The notes under the pieces: model-generated | Told to the model about the DNA's origin: nothing | The model's input: the letters and a program-made list of their open reading frames with translations, nothing else | Database searches by the model: none | Program-made: the position numbers and the translations under genes | NCBI RefSeq assembly: GCF_032118995.1 | Contig: NC_092669.1 | Span: forward strand, 5,827,501-5,891,500 | DNA: 64,000 bases | Origin: Asterias amurensis | Taxonomy: Eukaryota; Echinodermata; Asteroidea; Forcipulatida; Asteriidae | Direction: 5' to 3' | Shown: positions 1 to 13,200 of the stretch, piece after piece | How positions within the stretch are numbered: position 1 is the first letter of the stretch | How the letters are laid out: each line of letters opens with the position of its first letter

Positions 1-11
1 CCGTCCCAACA

Positions 12-101
12 ATTTTTCTAGCTAGTAGGAAGTCGAAGAAGGTATTTAAAAGACGTGACGAACTCAGAGGAGCATTTGCTAAACGTGAAAAAATTCGGGT
101 A
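12..101 (+). other. Possible exon fragment at the left edge
   Basis: A plus-strand open stretch, rich in Lys and Arg (SRKSKKVFKRRDELRGAF), ends at a strong donor GG|GTAAGTTTG (exon end 101). Several AGs after a pyrimidine run near 18-30 could be acceptors. It may belong to another gene entering from the left, but it is short and unrecognised. Confidence 0.2.
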
Positions 102-196
102 AGTTTGAACTTTGAGGGTATGTTTTTAGCTTTTGCCAAGTGACACGATTCTTTGTTGGAACCGCATGCGATTCACCGTGCGTGCAGGTCCTAGAC

Positions 197-288
197 GACT
201 TCGGCTACAGCTACGTCTAGATCAGCGCGTCTACCAGTGTTGAAGAATAGCAGACGCGCGCGATCTAGCCGTAGCTGTAGCCGAAGTC
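197..288. repeat. Inverted repeat hairpin
   Basis: Arms at 197-232 and 252-288 (GACTTCGGCTACAGCTACG and its near reverse complement) flank a loop of about 20 bases. Probably a small fold-back element. Confidence 0.7.
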
Positions 289-356
289 GCCGTTTCGGAC
301 ACGGCCTAAATTTGTTTTGATGTGCCATGTTCCCAGACGTAATGTACGGGGGCCCG

Positions 357-558
357 ACTACAAATTTTTCTCTCCAAATATCGCGCCTTGAAATACGTCA
401 CGAACAGCGCCCTCTCGGGTCGGGGCCTACTCGTAAATTCAATCAAAACTAAGATTTTTAAACCTTAGTTAATTTTTTATTCACATTCCTCTCATAAAAA
501 CACATATTTTAGTGACAAAAGCTTTAATTAAAAAAAATACCACTTCCAGGTGACTTTA
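357..558. mobile_element. Family D TTAA element, partial (D1)
   Basis: The right end CCAGGTGACT followed by TTAA (555-558) matches the complete copy at 21.1 kb. The internal block with ACGAACAGCGCCCTCTCGGG also matches. The left terminus is not visible. It spans the receptor 3' UTR. Confidence 0.6.
476..481 (-). terminator. Candidate poly(A) signal of receptor gene
   Basis: AATAAA on the minus strand about 240 bases beyond the receptor stop codon. It lies inside a family D TTAA element, so the gene may have taken its polyadenylation signal from a mobile element. Confidence 0.4.
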
Positions 559-718
559 ATGATAAGTAACCGCGGCTCAATTTCGGCCTGTTAAGTTAAC
601 AGCGCCGTGGCTGTAACTTACCAACAGTTTGTTGTCTGCGAAGATTTTGATCTCCCTTATACTTGTCTTCTTTTTGTTCAGACCACGCAATGTGTCTGAC
701 CGTGATTCACACTGAGTT

Positions 719-890
719 TTATATGCAAGTTGTGTACGTCATTGGGGGGCTAGACTCAGTTCCGGGCTTGATGACGAAGTTGCTTTCATATACGGGGTCG
801 ATGTGATTTTCATATGCAAGTGGGTTGGAGTAATGGTTATCATCGTAATGACTACTGGTGTTGGTGGTGTTGGAACTTCGCGATCGCGAC
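719..890 (-). CDS. Receptor exon 11: cytoplasmic tail and stop
   Basis: Joins exon 10 in phase (AG|G gives Arg) and runs 57 codons to a TAA at 719-721. The tail starts with an Arg/Ser stretch (RSRSRSS) and holds tyrosines in [16 protein letters not shown] and DPVYESNF, an SSPP proline stretch and a C-terminal TTCI. NPLAY is close to, but not, the NPxY endocytic signal; YEN fits the pYxN pattern bound by Grb2-type SH2 domains. The acceptor CTTAATAAAG is weak, but the open frame, phase and composition all fit. Confidence 0.72.
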
Positions 891-3800
891 CTTTATTAAG
901 AAGAAACAAAATACATTAATCAATATTATTGTTTGTACTGTTTTCATGAAGTATGAAAACAAATGTTTGAATTGAATAAGCACTCTATACAGTAGCCCCC
1001 TATTTCACACGTTTTTTTCCATGAACTTTTCAACAGATGAACATAACAGATCTTAATAGATGACAGATCTTGTTAATAATCAATAAGTTAATTCATTCAT
1101 AAAGTATTTTTTTTCATTTTTTTCATGAGATATGAAAATAAATACATTAAGTTTAAATTGAATATTGAAGCACTATCCGTGTATATATCATGTTAGGGTA
1201 AGCACTGTGAGAGTCAAATACTTTGGAGCTTACAAAATTCACCGCAAGATGTCGGCTACCTATTCTTCAGTGAGCAGTGCTCACCAAGTATGAATTACTT
1301 TCGGACTTTTTGGTATCATATTAAAGTTGAATCCATAGGCTGTCCAAACATCTAAACCTTAATTTCCCACACAATCATATTTTTTTTTATTTGGCAGCCA
1401 TGTCAAAAGTGTAGAGGTTTTTTTTAGACACACTGGTACAGTTTCGTCCTAAATCAAACGTTTTTCTGCTTGAACTTCTGAGCAGAAATGAAAAATCTTG
1501 TTAAAGTTACTGTCAGAAGCAAACTCGGGTCTGCTTTTAATGGGTGAATTGCGAGTTGTGTTACAAGTGTTTGTTTGCTGTACTCAACTTTAATAATTAT
1601 TTGGCGTCAACAATAAATGCACGCAGCAGCTTAACCTTTTTGTGCATGAGTGTACTTCATGCCTACTTATATGAAGAACACTGTTAGGAGTGATGGTTTT
1701 TTAAGCTTACTTAGTGCAAAAACAACATCTTCATTTGCACACTAACTAAAATGTCCACATATTATGTGTACATCGGGTGCTAATGGGAACACGTTGACTT
1801 GGATCGGTCGAGTTGGTCGTTGAAAAGCGTTTGTAACCGTTTGTTATAAAATGCATATGGGTAGAAAGATGTTGTAAAAGTAGAATACAATGATCCACAC
1901 AAACATGCCTCGAAATTGCACGGGTTTCCTTTTACCTCGTCGACTAACACGGTCGGCCATTTATGGGAGTCAATTGACTCCCAGAATGGACGACCGTGCT
2001 AGTTCGCAAAGTAAAAAGAAAGCCACGCAATTTCGAGGCAAATTTGTGTGGAGCATTGTATTCTACTCGTAAAACATGTTTCCAACCATATTATGCATTT
2101 TATAACAAACGGTTACAAACGCTTTTTATAATATAGCAACTCGTCCGATCCAAGGCAACGTGTTCCTTTAAGGTACTAAGAGCCAAGATTGATCTTAACA
2201 GCAAATCAATTGGAGTTACTAAGTAAAGTATGATGTCACAATACACATCAATTTGATAATACTGAAAATACTGCTTTGTGAAATCAACCCCAGGTTAGGC
2301 CTACTCAATGTAAACACACCCAGTCAATAGAAATAGTGCATACTTCACTGGGCCCAAATTCATAGAGCTACTAAGCACACAAATTTGCTTAGCTTGAAAG
2401 TTCTTCCTTCGCTAAAAATAGAATAACCAACTAAATTTCCATTTGTTGCATATTGCTTGTTACTGGTATTCTGCTGTTGTTTGCTTATCCTGAAAATCTC
2501 TTGGAAATTTGATTGGTAATCCTGTTTTTATCAAGCAAGAAGTTTCATCCTAAGCAAATCTTTTATGCTTCGCAGATCTATGAATTTGGGCCCTGGTTTG
2601 TTTGTGCCAGAAACCATAAGGAACAATTTTAATTTACCTTTCCCGTAAATGCTGCCTGCCAAGCTAGCTATGTTCTTACAATTCCCAGTTTGTATTTTAC
2701 ACTATTAATTTGAAGCTTTTACGTACCTGCTTATACAAATGATGAAAACAACTATCAAGATGATGATGATGATGAACAACCCGGCACCTCCGCCGATAAC
2801 GACAACCAAAGGAAATTCTAAAGAAACAATTTTAAAAGCAACAGCAGAAAGTTATAACTAGAATGCACAGAATCACTCTGGAGACTAGGTCTAACCAAAC
2901 TAACGTTATTAATTGTTGGTTTTTACCCCTACACCGATGTGTGTTAGCACTGCATACTCAGTACTTTCCCAATCCTGTGGAAAAAAATATGATAGGCATT
3001 GTTGTTTTCTTACAACAATTGGCCTAATTTGTCTATATCGTGACCCTATATAGACCGTATCGAGTATGACGTCACCATTCAAATACCTGCTCTACAACAT
3101 GGGCACTTTTATAGCAACAAGGGGTTATTTATTCGACGGTCTATAGTCAGTTAAAATTCTGATAAGAGTTGGGTCGTCTGTGAACAAGACAACAATGCGC
3201 TACAAATGGACCTAGTCTAGTGTGCACCTCGTCTGTTTGTACACCGTCTATAGCACAGTACTTCCGTTTAGTACGTCCTCGTTTTAAGTACTTTCTATTT
3301 ACTTCGAGTGCAATAGCAAGGCTGCATAGACCGTCGGGCTTATACATGCATTGTATACAGAAACAGATTGAGAGAAATAACATCAGTTTGTATCTTGAAT
3401 AAAAAAAAGGATTAGTAAAGGAACACGTTGCCTTGGATCGGTCGAGTTGGTCTTTGAAAAGCGTTTGTAACCGTTTGTTGTAAAATGCATAATATGGTTA
3501 AAAAGATGTAAAAGTAGAATACAATGATTCACACAAACATGCCTCGAAATTGCATGGTTTTCCTTTTACCTCGTCGACTAACACGGTCGGCCATTTATGG
3601 GAGTCAAATTTTGGACTCCCATAAATGGCCGACCGTGTTAGTTCGCAAAGTGAAAGGAAAACCACGCAATTTCGAGGCAAATTTGTGTGGATCATTGTAT
3701 TCTACTTTTACAACATCTTTCCACCCATATGATTTTATAACAAACGATTACAAACGCTTTTTATGGACCAACTCGTCCGATCCAAGGCAACGTGTTCCTT

Positions 3801-6800
3801 TAAAATGGATAGATTTTCCCAAATAAAGTGAGAATGCTTGCTCCATAGCTTTGAGGACAGATAGACATACATGTAACTTACCTTCACCTTCACTTTCTGG
3901 ATCTACAACACAGTGTGGTTGTTCTCCAGACCATGTCGAGTTCGAAAGACAAATCTGTTCGGCTGATGAGCTAAGCAGAAACCCGTTGGGGCAGCTAAAC
4001 TTAACACGGTCGCCTGTTAAGTAATTATCCTTATCTGGTATGACGTCAATATCGCTTGAATCGTCCCGAGGACGTGTACATCCAGATTCTGCAGAGCGGG
4101 AAACATGATTATGAACTACAAGTTTCATGGTAAATGTGCCACCAGTGTGTCCGACCTAGTTCCTCCTATCAGAAAGTTTGAGCGTGTAACGAAACTTTCT
4201 GCTTTTTCGCACCCAATAAACACAGAGAGAACAGGGAGCCATTCCAACAGTTTTACAATGTTGAAAATGTCCGATGGAGGGGAACATGCACCAGGCAAAG
4301 AGTTCCAAAGAGATGCAGTACGTGGAATAACGCCGTTAAAAAATGTCCGTAAATTTACGGATTCCGTGAAGTGAATTTTCGCCTTGATTATAATGTCTTT
4401 CCGGCAAATATAAATTGTGCTAATTAACGTAATTACACTCAACCACATTTTGCCCAAACTTCTACACATAAAAAAGTACATATTACTTCTTTGTTATTTC
4501 AGCCAAAACCGTCCGTGTACACCCATACAAACCCAAGTTGAAGAACTTTATACTTTTCCGGTAATTTTGCAGTAGAAATACGGGGTTTTGGGTTTTGTTT
4601 TTGTTTTTTTCGTGCAGCAAAGTTACTGTAAAGATTATTTCATTCCGTAAAAATGAAGTCCTTTAAAGACACTGGACACTTTTGTAAGTGTCAAAGACCA
4701 GTCGTCTCACTTGGTGTATCTCAACATATGCATAAAATAACAAACCTGTGAAAATTTGAGCTCAATCGTTCGTCGAAGTTGCGAGATAATAAAAGACTAA
4801 AACACCCTTGTCACACGAAGTTGTGTGCTTTCAGATGCTTGATTTCGAGACCTCAAATTCTAAATCTGAGGTCTCGAAATCAAATTCGTGGAAAATTACT
4901 TCTTTTTCGACAAGTTCAGAAAACGTCACTTCAGAGGGAGCCGTTTCTCACAATGTTTTATACCATCAACCTCTCCCCATTACTCGTTACCAAGTAAGGT
5001 TTTATGCTAATAATTATTTTGAGTAATTACCAATAGTGTACACTGCCCTCAACTTGGGTCTGTACATTATGTACACGGTCAAGCGACTGATAGTTGCAGC
5101 CGTCTGCGTCAGGTAAATGACGATTGCATTTTTCCAACGACATCTGCGGAATCAGAACACCTGTTTTTGCCGTCACAAAATTTCCAACACTTGTCGACGA
5201 ACGGGTCTGATAATTTCGGCCGTCTGCGGTCGCTAGCGGGTTCGTTAGCGACAATTGACGGCAACGCACGATGGTTGGCGGTGATTCAAAATTGTTATTC
5301 GCAGCTTAACGTAGTTACCGTTCCCCATAACGTGGTCATAGTGTGAGCCAGCCCAGTGAGAAATCTTGCACTAGGAGCCCGATCCCGTTCCCAACTATCC
5401 ACTGCCTTCTCTTCATTGTTTATTGTAGTCTACCTCCATCTTTTGAAGGCAGTGATGGACACTATTGGTAATTACTCAAAATAATTTTTAGCATAAAACT
5501 TAATTGGTAACAAACAACGGAGAGCTGTTGATAGTATAAAACATTGTGGGAAACGGCTCCCTCTGAAGTAACGTAGTTTTCGAGAAAGAAGTAATTTTCC
5601 ACGAATTTGATTTCGAGACCTCAGAATTAGATTTTGAGGTCCCGAATTCAAGCGTCTGCCAGCACATAACTTCGTGTGACAATGGTGTTGTTTTCTTCCA
5701 TTATCTCGCAACTTCGATGACCAATTGAGTTCAAATGTTCACAGGTTTGTTGTTTTATGCATATGTTGAGATACGCCAAGTAAATAATAATAATAATGAA
5801 CCATTTTTGTAGAGCGGATATCACAATCAGAGAAGTCTCTATGCGCTTTGAGATGAAAACAAAAGAGAAGTAAAAGTTAATAGAGATGTGAATGTAAATA
5901 CAAAAGCAAAATTAAGTAAAGTGAGAAGACTGGTCTTCGACAATTACCTATAATTCCAGGGGCGCACCGCGGGGTCGACACAGGGAGACTAATCGAACGC
6001 ACCCCAAATTTTTAAAGAACAAATCTGTATCAGCCCAAAGATTAGTCTTGGCCCAAGACTATGGTGCTTGATATTGGATAGTGTACGCGCAGTTGTAAAT
6101 CGCTTGCCAGTATAGTCTAGATAACAAGCCGTCCAATAAACTAAATCATACCGTGGCGGGCGCGCTTTGGCCTATTACAACTGCGCGCAGTACACTATTC
6201 AGTATCAAGCACCATAGTCTTGGGCCAAGACTACCCAAAGATACGCGTTTGGAGTTTCATTTTACATGACAGTTATTACTTTTATAGTGACACAGATTAT
6301 CTGTGTTACAATATATTTGTTTTTGTATTGTAGCAATACCTTCAGCATTGCACATAGTTGCTTCTCCCGACCATGTCAAATCCGATCTGCAAATCCGTTC
6401 GATAGATCCACTGACTCTGTATCCACTTGGGCATGAGATCTGCACTTGGTCACCCGGTAGGTAGACATCTTTTTCCGGTACAACAGTTACAATACCTCGT
6501 TGGTCACTGATAAGCATACAACCAGAATCTGAAAGAAACAAATAAAACAATTGATTTGGAAAGTGTCGTGGCTGAGCGGTTAAGAGCACCGAAGTCTGGT
6601 GTGTTTGATCAGTAGAGTTTTGGTTCGAGTCCAAGTCGTGACACATGTGTCCTTAAGCCAGACACTATTGATTCGTCCTTCGGATGGGACGTAAAATCGT
6701 TGGTCCTTGTTTTGTGTAACGCGCGTAAATGAACCACGAGCACTTATCGAACAGAGAAGGGGGTTCACCCTGGTGTTTTTTGGCAGCATATTGCACCACA

Positions 6801-9800
6801 GCACCTTGCAAACAAATTATTACATGAACATCATGCAGAACAAAAGGAGTAGATATCATAATCCAAAGTAGTCCTACCTACCTTGCGGGAAAATACTGAA
6901 TGTCAAAGGCAGTGTACACTGTTGGCAATTACTCAAAATAATGAATGGTATAAAACCTTACTTTGTAACGAGTAATGGGGAGAGTTTAATGGTATAAAAC
7001 ATTGTGCGAAACGGCTCCCTCTGAAGTGACGTAGTTTTCGAGAAAGAAGTAATTTCCACGAATTTGGTTTCGAGACCTCAGAATTAGATTTTGAGGTCTC
7101 GAAATCAAGCATATGAAAGCACCCAACTTCGTGTAACAAGGGTGTTGTTTTTTTTTCTTTCATAGTTATCCCGCAATTTCGACGACCAATTGAGCTCAAA
7201 TTGTCACAGGTTTGTTATTTTATGCATATGTTGAGATACACCAAGTGAGAAGATTGGTCTTTGACAATTACCAATAGTGTCCAATGTTTTTAAAGCGCAT
7301 TGAGCGTCACTGGGTGACGGCAGTGCGCGCTGCTTAAGAAGCTAGCCACTAATATATCATAGTACTAGTATATCATATTACTCGTATATTGTAGCAATAC
7401 CTTCGGCAATGCACATAGTTGCTTCTCCCGACCATGTCAAATCCGATCTGCAAATCCGTTCGATAGATCCACTGACTCTGTATCCACTTGGGCATGAGAT
7501 CTCCACTTGTTCCCCGGGTTGGTAGATATCTTTATCCGGTACAATAGTTACGCTATCTTTTTGGTCACTGGTAAACATACAGCCAGCATCTGAAGGATCT
7601 GTGACAAATAATAAAAACCATGCATTGATTGCGGAAGTGTCGTGGCCGAGCGGTTAAGAGCACCGATTTCACAATACTGTGTTTCTGATCGGCAGAGTGT
7701 GGGTTCGAGTCCAAGTTGTGACACTTATGTCCTCAAGCAAATCACTGAACTTTTGCTTCGTCCTTCGGATGGGACAGAAAACCGTCAGACCCGTGTGTTG
7801 TGTAACGCACGTAAAAGAACTCAACTGTTGTTTCGTACCATTGGGGGAGGTTTTTCTGTCTGCTCTTCCTGGCAGGCTTCTGAAGGATGTTTCCCAAGCC
7901 TACATCGGTATGGACTTTGAAGGGGGTAACCCTGTTTCAGCCCTACTGTATGTGGCAATGGCCACAAAAAGTGATTGTTGCCAACACCTTGAAGTGACTT
8001 TCAGGCCTTGTGTGTTTGGCGACTTGTAAAAAAAGGTAAAAATAATTATCAACGTTTACATACCTTGAGAACATATTGCAGATCCGGGAGGACACAAACA
8101 TTGAAACCCGTTGATGATGTCCACACATGTCGCTCCAGTCTCACACGGGGAACTTTCACAATAGTCGGGTTCTAGTTATCACAAAATGAATCATTATTTT
8201 GAAAAAGTGAAAACCAATTTATAACAGCAATTTTATCTTAGATAGGCAGCATCGGGCTAAGTGTGTTTTGTCAAATCACTGCAAGTCACTGACAAGATTT
8301 CAGTTATATCACTGCAAGATTTCAGCTAAATCACTGCAAGATTTCAGTCAAATCACTGCAAGTCTTCTGTCAAATCGCTGCAAGATTACTGCCAAATCAT
8401 TGCAAGATTACTGCCAAATCATTGCAAGATTTCAGTCAAATCACTGCAAGATTTCAGCTAAATCACTGCAATATGTCAGTCAAATCACTGCGAGATTTCA
8501 GTCAAATCACTGCAAGATTTCTGCCAAATATCGCAAGAGTTCGTTCAAATCACTACAATATATCTGCCAAATTATTGTAAGATTTTGTTCAAATCACTGC
8601 AAGATTGCAGTCAAATTGGTGCAGTCAAAAATAAAGTTAAACCTCTGCAAAATTTCAGTCAAATTACTGCAAAATCTCCGTTAAACGACTGCAAGATTTC
8701 AGTTAAATCACTACAAGATGTCTGTCAAATCGTTGCAAGATTTCCGCCAATTTGTTGCAAGATTTTTCTGCAAAAAAATGTCAGAGGTTTGTTATTTTAC
8801 ACATTATGCTATGATACTCCAAGTGAAAATACTGGTCTTTGACAGTTTCCAAGTGTGTCAATTGTGCCCCTAAAGAGTTGAACCAATGTTAACGGTCATC
8901 AAAACTCCTCGATAATTATGGGCAACTAACCTAATTGAATGTGTAGTCCTGCAGCCCGTTCGAATACGAGTGGCCCAAAGACCTGCTCCCCTAGACCATT
9001 TATGTTCACCCTAAGAAGAGCTACATAGTTCCAATCAGTCCAATATATTTCATCTTTGTAAACAGCCAAATCAAAAGGATGGAAAGGGAGATTAAGCTCC
9101 GTCAAATTTTTGACGAACTGCCGATTTTCTCCAAGAAGGTCACTTCGTTCTATCTTGTCGAGGCTGGCGTCGCACCAATACAACATGTTATCTGTAAGAT
9201 GGCAAAGAAGAAACGAGGAACATTACAAAAGTGGTAATAAAAATCGTGTCTGTGGGATCACAGATTTACATAAAACTTACACGGTCTATAGTTGATGTTA
9301 GTAGAAAACATCCCTTGAAGTATTGCTGTCTGGAACGTCATATTTGAGGAGCAGCGCTTTTTGTTTTTAATCGGTGTCATCCAAAATATGGAATCGTTTT
9401 TTTCACTATTTTCTCGTGACCCAGATGGGCGATCTCAAACTTCACCAGGTTTGTGAGTTTATGTACATGTTGGACTACATTAAGTGCTCACACTGCCAGC
9501 AACTGTTTTGTGAGCAAAGAAAAAAAAATGTAATGTTTATATAATGAGATATCAAAGACGGGGTAAAAATCCTTACTTTCGTGATCGACTAATATTCCGT
9601 TTGGCCAGCCCAACTCTCCTTCAATCAGGGTTATCCTATTTCCCCCGTCTAGATCTGCCCTCTCAATCTTAGGGTAATCCCCCCAGTCGGTCCAGTAGAT
9701 GAACCTGATGAGGATAAAACAATATACTGGTAGTTATTCTAATTGGTGTAAAACTTATACTTAAAGGGCGCAGTGGACACTATTGATAATAACTCAAAAT

Positions 9801-10205
9801 ATTTGTTGGGCATATTATATAAAACCTTACTTGATTACGAGTAATGGGAAGAGGTTGAAAGTAAAAAAAACATTGTGAGAAATAGCTCCCTCTGAGGTGA
9901 CTTTTCGAGAAAGAAGTAATTTTCCACGAACTTGATTTCGAGACCTCAGACTTAGAACTAGTGAAGGAACACTATTGGTAATTGGTAAAGACCTGTCTTC
10001 TTACTTGGTGATCCCATCATAGCATAACATTACAAACCTGTGAAAATTTGGGCTCATCAATCGGTCTTTTATTATTTTAATGTGGAATTACCTCTTTCTA
10101 AAAAACAACGTTACTTCAGAGGGAGTTGTTTCCCACAATGTTTTTACTATCAACAGCTCTCAAATGCTCGTTACAAAGTCAGTTTTTAAGTTAATATTTG
10201 TTTTA

Positions 10206-10257
<52 letters not shown>

Positions 10258-13200
10258 ATTTAAAATTTATATTGCGCCCCTTACATACAAAATTATCAGA
10301 GGCGCAGAACACATTTTGAGTAACTACCAAACGTGTACCTTCCCTTTAAAGGCGATAGCTCAGTGTAAAGTAAACCCTTACCCCGATAGATGGTGAACAA
10401 CGATGGCTCTAGGGGATCCAATATTTTCAACGATAACTTCTTTGTTTTCTCCATCCATAGTGGCTCGCATAATGTGCATAAAAACCATATCCGTCCAGTA
10501 CATCATGCGAGAAGTCAGGTCCAAACTCAAACCATCCGGTACTGTAAGGGGGAGGAGATACAGATTATTGTCATAGAAAACAACAAAGTATCACAAAGGC
10601 GCGGTCACACAGGCCTTGATTAACGGGAACGAAAACGAAAACGTTAAAAAAATGCACGCCCTCGTATTCCGAATGGAGCAATTCACCAATCGAATGCGTT
10701 CTCTTTGCGCAGTATCGTTATCGTTTTCGTTACCGCTGTATTTTCTGAGTTTTTTCTTAGTGCAAATCAAGCAGGACAACGTGGCAAACCAATTGTGTTC
10801 ACTTTTAACCAATGCATAATATAGTCTCACCTCTAAGGCTTTCAACGAGTGTCATTTGATTGCTGCCGTTCAGATGAGCTCTAGCTATCTTTGAAGACGG
10901 CACACCTTGAACCTCAGTCCAGTAAACCATTTCCATCACTGGGTCGTAGTCAACGGCCAATGGACCCTTTAAGCCACTGAGAGGGAGCGGTGTCAAATCG
11001 ACAAGGGCCTTGCCCATGCTTCCCGCATAAATGCTGTTATTAGAAAGATCAGCGATCAATGCAAAATCACCTGCAAGCATAAGCACAAGACAAAAAAAAG
11101 GGGGGAAATGAAGAAATTAAAATTATGAGCTCCGATCATCGGGCCCTTTAACAAGAACAGTCAACACCACAAAACAAACAAAAAGATAATTGTGTTTATG
11201 AAATGCAGATATTGCGAGAATCATGTAAGTTCTCATGGCGTGTCATGGCTTAGTAGTTAAGAGCGCCGGATTCAAACTCGTGTGTTTCTGATCATCTGGA
11301 ACCAATTTCATAGAGCTGCTAAGCACAACAATTTGCTTAGCATGACATTTCTTCCTTGATTAAAACAGGATTACCAACCAAATTTCCATTTGTTGCATTA
11401 ACTTTTTACTGGTATTCAGCTGTTGTTTGCTGATACTGAAAATCCCCTTTTTTTATCAAGGAAGACATTTCATGCTGAGCAACGTGTTTGTGCTTAGGCT
11501 GCAGCTCTATGAAATTAGGCCTAGGTCTTTACGCTTTGAAGAAATGTATAGCTTTATATTGGTCTTTGGATGATTGCTTTATTGCAGAGTTATGGTCATC
11601 CAACGCCTTTGTTTGAGTGTGTACTGCTATCAGTACACGTTGTTAAGGCAAAGTTTATTTTTTTAATTTCGGAACCATTCTACCGTTTTATTTCTATATG
11701 TATGCCACGAAGCTAATACCAGAAATTTGCGTTACAAAAGGTGGTCTCGTTTTTCCTAAAATCCGTAGCTAATATTTTCACGCAGGAAAAGTATCCCTAC
11801 TATCAATGAATAATCTCAGAAACGTTGTGACAGTAACGCTTCTCACATTCTTTTTTGTTTTTTGTTTTATAAAGACTGATATCTTGTTAAATAACCACAT
11901 AGTTTCGAAGTGAAATGTTTTCTCAGAGTTTGCTTTGTAGTTATCGAAAGCTGAATATCAGAATTTGTTTTTGCCATAACTTTTAAGGGGTGCTTTGGAG
12001 TCATGGTATTTCTCGGACGCATTGCGCGTGAAGGCAGGGTGGCCCGGGGTTTTGTGACACAAGTAATAAAGGAGAGGTGAGTAGAGTGGATTGGTACCGT
12101 CCGGTGTTGTAGAGGACCAGATTTAGACATTTTTTTCATGTTGAGTCAAACAAATTGCAAAAGTATGGTGGCCCCGAAGGGACATCGCATAACGCAAACG
12201 TGTGCGCACACGTATGCAATGTCGTGAAACAAATCGCGAATATATGCGCACACGTATACAATATCGTGAAACAATTCGCGAATATGTGCGCACACGTATG
12301 CAATTTCGTGAACCAAATCGTGAATATGTGCGCACACGAGTGCGATTTGATTTGTCGTGAATTTTATTGCATACCATGTTGCATACCATTAGGATGATGT
12401 CATAGTTGTGGATAATTTGTTACCGACCTAGGGAGTACTGTGGCGCTACAGCTAGTTGCGGTAACGTAACCCTCCTGCCGACTCCGGCTCCGCCGTCGGC
12501 AGGAGGGTTACGATATCGCAACTACGCTACAGCAGGCTCCCTCTGTAAAGCATGTGTATACCCAGGAACTTGGCACCAGGCCAAGTACGACCACACGCCT
12601 CGCTTGCCTCACAACAAAGACTACTGCTGCAATGACTACCGCTTATCTCACTGTTGGAAAGAAACCCCCCAGATCATTAGACATTTTATTCAAAGGTATG
12701 CAACATGGTATGCAATAAAATTCACGACATCGCAAATAATATTCGCAGACGTGTGCGCACATATTCGCGAATTATTTCACGACATTGCATACGTGTGCGC
12801 ACATATTCGCGAATTGTTTCACGACATTGCATACGTGTGCGCACATATTCGCGAATTGTTTCACGACATTGCATACGTGTGCGCACATATTCGCGAATTG
12901 TTTCGAGACATTGCATACGTGTGCGCACATATTCGCGAATTGTTTCACGACATTGCATTCGTGTGCGCACATATTTGCGAATTGTTTCACGACATTGCAT
13001 ATGTATGCGCACACGTTTGCGATATGCGATGTCCCTTCAGGGCCACCATACAAAAGTTTGTTTTATTGTTGAGTCTTGTTTATTGGGTGGTTATTGATGA
13101 CATATCCAAAATGGGACAAGTGTTTCAACCCAAAAATGACCTAATTTGCATATTTAAATTAGGTCGTAATTATCAAACTTTAAGGTCCATTATCTCTAAA

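Noticed and set aside
3524..3826. Open frames in family B elements ([10 protein letters not shown] type)
   Set aside because: The same peptide recurs wherever family B occurs, on both strands of a palindrome, so it is not a gene.
4105..4481. Coding exons next to sushi exon 9
   Set aside because: Open in both directions but with no splice sites in phase and no domain similarity.
6563..8033. tRNA genes at the GTGTCGTGGCCGAGCGG heads
   Set aside because: A and B boxes are present, but the cloverleaf is degenerate and each copy continues into the same body and tail, so these are SINEs. The same holds for the S2 copies at 14.9, 40.5, 55.6 and 59.6 kb.
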